Shown: positions 42,239-54,300 of the stretch, in pieces | How positions within the stretch are numbered: position 1 is the stretch's first letter | How the letters are laid out: each line of letters starts with the position of its first letter | NCBI GenBank assembly: GCA_014773175.1 | Contig: VXCM01005180.1 | Location: 4,393-68,392, forward strand | Source of the DNA: Lucifuga dentata | Lineage: Eukaryota; Chordata; Actinopteri; Ophidiiformes; Bythitidae | DNA length: 64,000 bases | Direction of reading: 5' to 3' | Made by a program: the position numbers and the translations under genes | Notes under the pieces: model-generated | Seen by the model: the letters and a program-made list of their open reading frames with translations, nothing else | Database searches by the model: none | What the model was told of the DNA's origin: nothing

Positions 42239-42331
42239 TCAAACGTTGGAGTCCTCGTCTGCTTTTGTTGTGTCGGCTTCTGCAGGATTGACAGAAATCT
42301 CCTGGAAAAACTCGTCTTCTTTCAGCAAGCT
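42239..42331 (-). CDS. ppfibp1: ppfibp1 coding exon 23 and stop
   Basis: 30 codons and TGA: SLLKEDEFFQEISVNPAEAD, TTKADEDSNV. The DEDSNV end equals the mammalian C-terminus. Confidence 0.94.
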   Translation of the reverse strand, partial: SLLKEDEFFQEISVNPAEADTTKADEDSNV

Positions 42332-45300
42332 CTGCAACACAGTGACCAAGAATGAACAAAATCCAAAAATACACTCAGCTTTCAGTATTTTTAAATGACT
42401 CAGATCTGTGTTTGTGGTCTACTGTTGCTCATTCTAATGCTGTTTGCCAATAAATCCTTTTAGTCAGGTATTATTTAGGACTCTATGTCAGTAATTTCTC
42501 ACTGTCAGATTGTTGATGCCCTCAGAAAATGCTCCGATTTGTCTCACGGTGCCTTCTGAGTCTTCCATCTGCTGAAAAATCAAAAAACAAAAAAAAAAAA
42601 AAATNAAAAAAAAAAAAAAATCAAAAACAGACATCAAGCTTCAGATGCAACTCAGATACAAAGACATTCATTCACAAGGTTTGAATCGTTAAAGTCATGA
42701 ATTGTTCTGGCACAAATGTATAAGTTGGTCTGTGTCCGGTTCTTTCTGACGCTGCACCTCTTCCAGCTGGTCCAGGTTATCCTGGTAGATCCTGACGCCC
42801 GTCTGGAAGCTGCTGTTTTTCGGCATTTCCACGTTCATGGGGCAGACATACTCCTCACTGTCCTCCTGACGTTTCTTCCTCAGAGAGCCAAAGCTTCCAA
42901 ACGACAGGCGTCTCGGCTGGAGGAGGAAAGGGAGACGATTAGAACTACTTGCAGAAAAGGAAATAACTGATATTTAATCATTTGCAGCAAATATAAAGTA
43001 TTTTTAAACTGTTTTAAACTAGAAATGCAATTTTGTGATACAACAAGTGAAATCAGCACGGTGAGACTTACTTTGACCTTGGCGGTGGCGGTGAGGACGG
43101 CGTAGTCTGGATTTTCCAGACATTCCTGTTTGAGCCGCTGAGCTTCTGATCCAATGAGCAGGTGGAAATGCGTTGCCAGGTGGCGTCTCAGCAGAGTTTT
43201 GTTGGGAGGAATATTGAGCAGGAGGGCGAGTGTTTCCACATTGAAGCGAGGCTCCAACACCTTTAACAAGAAAACGTCACACTATGCTAACAACAGAAAA
43301 TAAAATCACATGTGTAAAGAGGATTTTCTTTTTTTTTTTTTTTTANTTTTTTTTTTTTTTTTAGGATTATATGACTTAAAATAAAATGAAGCTCTGACAT
43401 GCAGGGCTGTTCCATCCCGACTAACTAAGTTTTATCTAATCCTGATCCCGTCTCACCATCAGACCCCCGTGCACGCCGCTGCCCCTCAGATTCGGAGCAT
43501 ATTCCGCCAAATCCACAGAGCGCAGCCACTCCATCACTCTGTGGTTGGTCCACTGGGAAATCTCTGCTGGTGTGATGTTGTTCTGAACAAACATTAGGGA
43601 ACAAAATATGGATATCAGAAGCAGATACACCTCACCAAAAAACAAAAAAAAACAAAAAAACAAAAAAAACACGTGACTGGCGATGCATCGTGTGATACCT
43701 CATCAGAAGGACGTCGTCGGAGGCAGGTGGGCTCGTAGGAGTTCAGCCGGAGGACCTGAATGGCTCGTTTGATGCTGAGGTGATGAAGAACGCTGCCAAC
43801 CTTCAGAGACAGCAGGTCCTCCTGAAAAACAACAAGAGTTATCACAGAGTCATGTGACCTGTCAGGCACATCTAAGTGTTGATCTTTTGTATATTTTTTG
43901 GCGGTTAAAAATGTTCTGGCTGCTCACCACTGTCAGGTAGTGCAGCATCCGTCCATCAACACGCGCCTCATCAAAGTGACTTTTATACTGCGGCAGGCCA
44001 ATGTCATCCAGCCATCCTGAAAAGACAAACCACCATGTAAAAAAAAACCAAACTTAAAATAGTAAAGTCATTTCTATCCAGATCCTAAGATGATGTCACA
44101 CTCACTGGTCACCCAGCTGTGGTCCAGTTTGCCTTTGAGGTCGTCCTCCTCTGAGCCGAGACCCTGCAAGGCCAGCTGCAGCTTCTTCCTGTGGAGCGGA
44201 TGCTTTATGCCCAACTCCTGATGTTACACACAGAGAAAAACAAAAACAACAAACAAAAAGACGCAGACTGTAACCTTCTACACAGCAACCTTCTCTGACA
44301 AAAAGTAAAATACGTCACATGATAAACTGAGCTCAGGTGAATGAGTCTTTAGACTGAGCACACAAACGTCGTATGGGGTGTACTTAAAGAACCCTTAAAC
44401 TATAGATCTAAATTTCTATAAACTTCTGTATTAGTCAAATTAAAGGGCTGCAATGTTAGAAATCAAGACATACTGTCACAGTAAAGTATATCACAGAAAA
44501 AGCAGCCCATACACTTATTGCTTTTAGCTCTTCCTATCTGCCAAATAGTAACGGCGACCAATAGTATGTTGTGTCACATGACCAGGAGTAAATCCACTGT
44601 GCTCTGAAGTTGGGAGGTGTCTGATGTCTGATATGAAAAGTAAAAAGAAAAAACTCTGCAAACCAAAAATATACACATGAAACGTTCGTTTTCTGATTTT
44701 ACACAGGCTAAAATAAAAAAAAAATTAAAAAAATTAAATATTTATCTTTTTTTTAGGGCAATTTTCACCCTAAAAAAACAGTGATAAATACAAAAAAAAA
44801 CAAAACAAAGCAAAACGTGAAATTAAACATGAAAAGTTGTTCCACTGCCTTTTTTTTTTGGCAACAAAAAAATCTAGTGAAATAAATCACACGCTAATCT
44901 CATACTGAGACATACAGTACAAGTTCACGCCAACAGGTCTGTGTACATGTTATGTTACTGACAACCATTTTCCAAAACATAAAACCATATTTTAAGATTT
45001 GTCTTATTTTGCCAAATCCTGTAATCTTTGAAATTCAAATGTTCTGGTGTATCTCGATTGCTGCACAAACTGTGGTGCAAGTTGTCAGGAGTGAAAATAT
45101 AATCTGACCCATCAGGTTATATTTTCACTATAATAAAATATATTTTCACTTCAATATAATTTCCAAATTATATTTTCATATATCTACAGGAAGCAAACCC
45201 AAAAGGTCTGTCTGACTGTACAGTTAGCGTTTCTACCCACCTTCTCCACTTCGTGCTGTGACGCCTGCAGCAGAGTTTGTCCTGATCTCAGCCAGCTTTG

Positions 45301-48300
45301 CCCTGCAGCAGCATATGACCCCAGACCCTGATCCTGCAGCCAAGCCGAAACCTCCTCTTTATTCCAGCGTGAGAAGGGAACATCCACGGCGCTGACGTGA
45401 CAGGAAGAGAGAGAACGTCAGAATAAATGAATGACATTATTCTGGGTTATGAAATATATATGAAGCGATATGACTGCATCTCTTTGACTGACACTTACTT
45501 AGCGCCGTGTTTTAAGTCGCGCAACCAGCCGAGGCGAGGGCCCGCTGTGGCTCTGACTCCGCCCCTCCTGAACTCCATCTCTGCTGCATCATCGAGGTTA
45601 AAGGACGTGGAGTGACTCCTCTTTAGCCTGCAGGATGGACGTCACGGTGAATGAGCAGCAATAAGAGTTACTGTAAGCAGAACGGACAGGCCCGCTACGT
45701 TACCTGCCAAAGAATTTCTTGAAGCCTTTCGACTTCTTTTTGGTTTCTGATGAGGATGGCAAGTGAGATTCATCCGGGGATTTATGCGGAGGAACGCCAG
45801 CCAAGTCCAAGTGCTCTGTGCCTTTACGTTCTGCCAACGCTGTAAATACATAACACATTAATCTGGATGCAAGGATAAAATGTAAAAAAAAAAAAAAAAA
45901 AAAAAAAAAANAAAAAAAAAAAAAAAATACTACAAATCCACCACCACTGCAAGCAGCTGAAAAGGACTTTTATGATCAGCAGAAACACCACCAGAACCCA
46001 AGGTCATCGAATACTTAAATCTGAATAATAACCACAAGCATCACATCTTAGAACCAAACATGCAAATAACTAGATGCCTATTTAGAAAATTTTACAGATT
46101 TAGGAGACATAAAATGACAAATGCTTTAAATCTTGACTTGTAAGTAGCGTTAATATGGCTTCATTGCAGATGGTTTCCTGTCATGGATTAAGGAACAGCT
46201 GGACATTATCGTAGAGGAAATAGTGAGAAAATGACATCAATCAGAGGACAGTACGACAATGTGATCATTCACCATCCAATCAGACTGAGTTCCTAAGGTA
46301 AATGTCACATTGGAAGGTCAGTACTGTCTTTATGCAGCCATACTGCAGGCCGGCCAATCAGCGAGGCCGATCTGCTCTACTGTACCTAATGAAGGTGCAC
46401 TGACATTCCAGCCGCCATCTTCACAATTTACACACCCACGGTAGAAACATGAGAAGCAGTGACAAAACAAAACACATATCAAGATGGTGTGACCGTAAGA
46501 GACAAGCAAATATATGAAGCTGACCGCGAAACTTCAGGACAAACGACGGAGTTTAGTGTGTCGTCACTATATTAATGAGGATGAAGCTCACCCAGATTTG
46601 GAGTGCTGGCAGTTTGTTTGCCTCCACGCAGCTTGAAGAAGCCTCGACCGAAGGATGCGCGGGCCTTCTTGGTGCCAAAACCCTCAACATTTGTTGGGCT
46701 TGATTTCGCAGGGGAGGACGAACCAGATGCTTCTTTGTTTTTGGTCTGCAAGAAGAAGAAAAAGTCCAAATACAACAATCAGTGTTTGGCAAAACATAAA
46801 TCATTTAACCTTGAAGTAAAACAGAATAACTGCAGTTACATCATTCCACCACTAGATGTCAGAGCTGGACTGTTTGTGCTCCACGCTCATATAGCATGTC
46901 TGACTACATGAAAACTCCTTAAAGAGGCAAATCCACTCTAGAATCTTCATTCTTCCATGCATTCATTCATTTTCCACACGTTTTAAACTGCTGGAAGTAA
47001 TATGATTAAATCTGCCTCATGATGTTTTTGTGGTAAAGTCTCTCTCTCTCTCTCTTTCTTTATCTGTCTTTCTCTGGGCTGCAGCCTGAAGAGTGTGTGC
47101 AGGAAGTGGTCTTACCTGATCAATGCTGCTGCTTTTGGCTGAGCTGCCTGTGTGTGGGACATCTGAGGGACTGCAAGGACAAGAGCAAAGCTTCCTTCAA
47201 TGCATAAAAAACAGCGGAAAAGAGTATGGAAATATCCTGCTTATTAAATTTTAAGTAGAAGTTCTGGGACTCATGGAACCACGCTAAGAAAAACACGGGA
47301 TCAAATCAATGACGTGACAACAGAAGGGTTTTAATGCTTGTAGGAGGAATGACGAAATGGGAAAATGGGATGAGCAGGTGTTACCTTCCCACTGTCTGTG
47401 CCTGGAACTGTCGTTCCCGATCCAGTTCCTTCATTTCAGAGAGCACAGCTATACAAGGAATAGACTGGAAAAAATGAAAAAATGTTAAAGAGAAAAGCAT
47501 GAACACTTACACACCTCATAATTTTAAGGAATATATACATATATATATATATATATATATTTGCTGAACTAACAACACAAATAGGAGCTCTGAATTCCTG
47601 GGAGAAGCAATTCCAGAGTGGGAGGCCAAAATTAGTTTTTTCTAAGGAAATCCAGAGTCTGAAGTTCATCCTGTTCTGACAGAGACAGGGTTTACCTCGC
47701 CAGAACTCCTTCCTGTCTCCCCCTCCAACGCCATGGTGACCTGATCCACCTCCATGGCAACAAGAAGAGAGGGATCATCTGGGATATCATCATAGTCATC
47801 ATCCTTCACTGTTTCTGCAAGAGGACATTTATGAGCATTATCAGGGATAAGCCTACCAAGATGACTATCTACTTTTTAGAAGTTTATCTATGCTTTTAGG
47901 CTGCCATAAATCATGACATAAATTCAGTATCAACTATGTTTTGGTGCTATTAGTATATAAGAATTACAGACACTGTCATTATCTGATTCATAATTATACT
48001 GTATATGCCTATTTCATGAGCCTAAATACAATATAAAGTTCCAATAGATAAATCAAAACTGACAAAATTGCCAAATTTTCCATAAGTGAATCTGTAAATT
48101 ATGAGCATCATCTACATGTGTATGATCTTCAAAAAAGGTCTAACCTTTGACCATCTCTTGTACTTTCTTGCACGTTGTCAGCGACTCCTCCAGCTCTTTT
48201 ATCCTCTTCTCCTGTAAAGAATTTCACGTTTCACATGAAAGCCAACGTTCCTTCCTGCAATGACGACTTCAAGCAAATCAAAGCGGCTGCTGAGCTGCTG

Positions 48301-51300
48301 CTCAACCACCGCAGCATATCATTACACCGTACCTTCTCATCATTGCATGACATTAGAGACTGCAATACCCTCCTCATCTTCAACATTTCTACTTCTGAAA
48401 AAAAAAAAAAAANAAAAAAAAAAAAAAACAATAGTTTGATATGTGAAAGGTTTAACTTCAGCTCCTCCCAAGTTCAGAAAGTAGCCAGCAGAAAGCACAT
48501 ATAACGAAGCCGCCGGGGCTTTTGCTGTGATAGCATGGCTCGTTACTGTATTAAAGGACCATACCACCCATTTTGCATGTTTGAGCCTATTATATTCAGT
48601 TTTCATACGTTATGTTACTGATAGTCATTTCTCACAGGATAAAACCATATTTCAGCTTTCCTGATATTTTGCAAAACCTCTCTTTCAAAATCAAATATTC
48701 AAGTGATATACCCACCTTAAAAATCCATGTTTCTCCTGCTAATAGTTNTTTCAAAATCAAATATTCAAGTGATATACCCACCTTAAAAATCCATGTTTCT
48801 CCTGCTAATAGTTAAAAATTTTCCACAGGTCTTCTTTTAGGACTATATTCCCTGGTGGAGGCATACATTCACTCCACGCTTAAACACTAAAATTATGAAA
48901 CTTCTAAAAAAAAAAAAAACCTTGCATATACGTNAGCGTACCAGAATGTCTGGAAGGTAAAAAAAAAAAAACATTTTAATTCACCGTTCCAGTAGTATGC
49001 TTTGGGAAATGATTGTCAGTAATGTTACGTGTAGAAAATTTAATATATTGGCTCAAACGTGCAAAATGGCTGGTATGGTCCTTTAAACTCTTTATTCTAT
49101 TATCACAACAGAATAAAGAGTTCTGTCTTCACCATTAGAAATTTTCCTAAACTCTATGCGTTACTGCAGCAGTACAGGTATCTTTGTATTACTACAGACC
49201 GACCTGCAGACTGACCTTCAGGGCCAGCCTCGTATGAACTCACACACTGATGTCGGTTTACATGGGCACAGCTTGTACTTATACAGAGAAACATGTTTGC
49301 TTGTGATTATTTTGTCAGACTCGGGACTTTATTGTGGTTTATGAGACATGGTGGCCTCGTGGTTCAACTTCATCACCTGCATTCAAGCACAGCCAATCGG
49401 CTCAAAGCCCTGAGTCCCCACTACCTCCTGTCCTGTATCCACACCCGTTACTTCAGTAAAGGTACTATACTTAAGTAAAGGTCTGGTGAAGAACGGTCCC
49501 TGTCAGAGGTCCCTTGAACCTTGAATAAGAAAAAAAACCCGCTAACCTGGAGAAGGTTTTCTCCTGAAACTGAGTACCTTCAGTTTAGGAGACTTTCATG
49601 CTTTCAGATCAGTTGAAGAATTACAGGTTTAACAACACGAGCAAATTCCCTGACCTCCTGACCTTATTAAATCTCTTAATGTGTAAATTGTACAGTATTT
49701 AAGTAAATGTATTTTGTTTACACCCTGTCTACATGTAACCCTGACCTTTGACCTTTTTTGAAGGGGGAGGCAGCAACAGTGAACCAAAAAATAAAAAATA
49801 AAAAAACCCATAAATCACTTTGCTGAGTCCAAGTAATTTCAAAATCCTCATTTTTTTGTGGTCTGTTCTTTTTCTTTGTTCTGAGTAGACGTCTGTACAG
49901 ATTTGATTTGTCGGGCTTCAACATGAGTGTTTAAAATGCACAACTTGTACTTATTAGTGATTTGGAAGAGAAAGCAGCCGGTGAAGCTGCTCCAGGGTTT
50001 ACTGTAAAACACGATGAGAGACTCCCATCTCTAAATAAACGGTGTTATCTAACCTAAAGCTGATAAGATAGTCAGCAGGAGTAGGAGATCCATGTCAGAC
50101 ATGTTTGGTATGGAGCCTACAGACAGATAAGGAGTTTGGAGAAAAAATTGCCTCATTACAGATTTCCTGATGAAGGGAAGGTATTCATTTTCAGGATGGA
50201 GACTGGAGAAGGCTGCAGTCCATTTTGGAATGTGAAATATCTCAGAAACCCTGTTGTAATATTAGAGTTTAACTCAACGTAATGGTACAGGAAGGTTCCA
50301 GACAATTATCAAAACAGCTCCCACCTCGCTCTCCTCCTTCAGCTCTGTTATAGCTCTCCTCCTTCAGCCTGCTCAGCTCCACCTCCCTCTCCTCCAGCTG
50401 CCTCTGAAGAAGCTGCAGCTCTTCCTGTGGGAGACAGACGACAATAAATTACCAGTTTTCCCTCAGGAGTTGTAAATCAGACGGGTAAACAGGTGGAATC
50501 AATACGGCTTATCTTTTTTTAGCTTTTAATCATCTTTAATTTACATGTTTTTAGTGGCCAGACAGGTACTGCTGAGCATAAAAAGCATGTTCAAACACAA
50601 TGCAGGCTAAACAAAAAAAGATGGGAGCAGGGAAAAAAGGATTAAGATAAAAAAAACAAAAGACACTACCAAGACTTTAAAAGGTCATAATGAACTTTAT
50701 AAAGTCATCCTCAAGACTATCACAACCTCAGTACCCAGAAAGAAGTTTTCAAAATTATCAACAGGACATTCACCTTTGATCATTTGTTTGTTAAATGGTT
50801 AGAATCAAAGCAAAGATACATAAGTAAAACCAGCACAAAATAGCACAAATTCAATTGAAAATCAGAGGAATTTACCATAAAAAAAAACACAATTATTGTA
50901 TGTAATTTCAACTTTAAAAATTCTAAGTACGCAGTGCAGTAAGTATGTAGAGTGTATTAATAAAAGAAGGCTAATAGAGGATTTAAACCAGGTATAAATC
51001 CTGCAGGCAGCACTGGTGAAATCACTTACAGTGAGCGTTTCAGTGTTGGTGAAAGCAGTGTGCAGCAGTGGAGAAAGAGCAGGTTTAGAGGATCTTAAAG
51101 GCCAGAAAGCAGAAGAGTGCAGGCTGCAGGCTAAACCAGGTTCACCTCATCTCCAGTAAACCGCTCAGTGTTCCACTTTGGAGGCTTGACAGGTTAGCAT
51201 GTTGTGGAAATATGTTAAAATCAGAGCAGAGGAGGAGGAGGAGGAGGAGGAGGAGGAGGAGGAGGAGGAAGAGTAAAGGGGGTGAATGAGCAGAGAAACA

Positions 51301-54300
51301 ATATCATGGGAGTGATCACAAGGTTGAATACACATAATGATGCATTTCAAAGGGCAAAAATCAATTCAGATCTCCTTCTATGGACAAAGTGAAAAGCAAA
51401 GCTGCTGCTAAGTGGGATGACCTTCAGCAGTCAACTAAACACTCACTCTGGTAGTTTTGAGTTTCTTCTCACACTGCAGTCTTTCATTCTCTATGTCAGT
51501 CACCCTGAACCGCAGGTCCATTACTTCCTGGTACAAGCCCTGAGGAGGGGAAAAGAACTCCCATTATCCATTTAACGCTGCCTGAGAGTCAGGGAAAGCT
51601 GCAGCGGGGAGTTTTATGGAGACTGTGTGGGAGAAATTTCTTGATTTTTTTCCTTTTAGAGGGAATAGAATTCCTTCTAAAGGCACCAGACATTATTTTC
51701 AGAATAATGTCCCTCAGGAGAGAAATTGAGCAGCTCAGTCCACACACAGGTCAGTCCACACACAGAGACAAATCATGGTCAAAAGGAAGAGTCTATTACT
51801 CTACAACTGTTTTCAGTCCCAAATGACAACACAAGCACCTTGAAGCACCTAAACAGAGACATTGACTTGTACTGTCATCTGTGAATACTTTACACATCAA
51901 CCTCAACCCTTCATTTTGTAGAAATGTATTAATCAGAATATATTAGAATTGTTTATATAGGACTGAAAATGTGTACTTTCCCAGGCTTGATTTAAAAAAA
52001 AAACAAAAAACTAAATGGAGCCTTTATGGAAACAAAACCAAATATGTGCAGTTGCAGTCAGTATAATGAATATGGATATAATGCACTCTGTTCAGGATTT
52101 AGGTTCTGGAAACATCATGCAACATCCTCCAAATATACGTCGCATTCGTGAACAGGCTGTATGGAAACTATAACTCGCACTGCCTCCCAGCTCCTACAGA
52201 GAGAAGGAATGGGGGGTGTTATAGCAGGAAGCAGCTGCTCCCTTTTGTTAAAGCAGTTCACCCAGCACCACATGACAGATCTGTGGGTCCTCTAACGGTG
52301 ACAGACCTTTGTCCAACTCCTGCGACTTTTAAACAATGTCTGGATGGCTGCCAAGACTCGGAATCTCACATCCCACAAAAACAAGATGCAGATGCTCCAG
52401 AAATGTTCACTCTGATCCATTTTGATGGATTCCGCAGGTGAAACTGTGTGTGTGTGTGAGTCTACCTCACCTCACTATCCCTGTGATCTCGCTCCGTGGA
52501 GGTCAGTTTCAGCTTCAGACTCGACACCTCGGTCATCAGCTCCAGCTTCTGCGTCTCCAGGGCCGTCCTGTTTACCAGCTCCTGTAGAACAACATGCAAC
52601 CTTGATGAAGCTGAATTAAAAACAGCTCGTGGTGTCACGGTTTGGAGATAAGCTGGGTTTTTTAAGCGTTGGTTTTTCTTTCCTGTAGATAATGAAGGGT
52701 GCTGAAAATGCTGATGAATCCACAGCATCCTTACCTGCTGCAGCAGCTCCTCAGTAGCATTTAGTTTCTCCCGATGATGTTCTAGACAATTGTCAAGGTC
52801 CCGTATCTTTTCTCCTTGCACCTCCACCTGGTCTGTTAGAACACTTACCTGGACAACAGTGACACATTGCTATTAATCACTTTATAAATCACTCAAGAAC
52901 AACAACTACAATGCTAAATTCATGCCTATCCAGGTGCAACTGTCTCTGCTGAACACGCTCGTGACGGTGAAGGAGAATTCTGCTCACACACCTGGAGAAT
53001 AAGACACTCCTTATCACTCTCCAGTCGTGAAAGACGTTCTTGGTAGACTGCATCTGCACCCACTGTGCCGTGGCCGTTGGTCTGAAATGAGAAGCAGTTT
53101 GTGTTTGTTTGTTAACCTTGTCATGACAAACATGTCCATCAGTTATACGACGGTGCAGATGACAGCTAAAAAATCCTGTTGAAGTTCATGTCTAAATGAA
53201 AATATACACCAGCTTCCAGCCATGCAGAGTTTAGAATGTGTGCATACCTGTTAAAGGAGCATACCGGTGATTTTGCATGTTTGAGCCCAATAAATAAACC
53301 CAGACACATGTTAAATTACTACCTATCATTTTTCGAAAAAATGCTACTGGAACAGTAAATTTTAAAACAGTTTTTCCTACCTTCCAGCTGCTATAAAAAT
53401 GAACTTGTAGAGACTTGAAATTAGCTGTTATCATTTTTTTTTTGTCGTTGAAGTTACTTAATTTAACCAATCCAACACAGAAAAAAAAAACAAACAAAAA
53501 AAAAACAGGAAAACTAAAATACAGTTTCATGTTTTGGAAAATAGTTGGCAGTAACATAACATGTATGTAGATAGTATTTTTTGGCATGCAAAACCATTGG
53601 CATTGTCCTTTAAGTGTATAACTCGATAAACTCCTTGACAATGAACAACATGTTTTTCCATGCAAGAGGAGAAGTACAGTTACTGTATGTGATTTCAGTT
53701 TGAAGAGAAACATGTGAGGGTCAATAGAATTCTCACGTGCAAATGATTTAAAAATTCAATCTAAAGCAAACTCGTCTCTCAAATATCACACACGGAACGT
53801 CGCGGCTGTGCAGGAAGAAAAACAAGAGCCTCTGCCCGAGACGACGTGAGACTGAAAGACGGAAACTATTTCCAGAAGAACTCCTATAGAAACTCCATCA
53901 TTCACAAAGCACGTCATAACAGCAGTCTTACAATAAACAGAGTCAAGGTAAAGGCAACGGAGCAGCATCAGGATCAGAGGATAATTCAGACCAGACCACA
54001 TCTTAACACTGCACTGAAGCCTCTCATCTTATCAGCCACAAAAAAAAAGACACCACTAAGTCAAACCCCAAAGATTTGACTGTTGGCTCAAAATGTAAAG
54101 TGTCATTTGCGCAAAGTAAAGTAAAACCGTTTTTGCTGCAAAATTTACAGCTGATGTCATTTTGTCTCAGGTCAGTGACAAGAAGAATGAGGAAGAAAAG
54201 GTAACACCTGACTTATTAGCAGAAGCTGCAGAATAAGCCTCGACTCTTCGGGTTTAGTTCCAGCATCTGGTTTTAAATTTAACTCATCTAAATGACCGAC

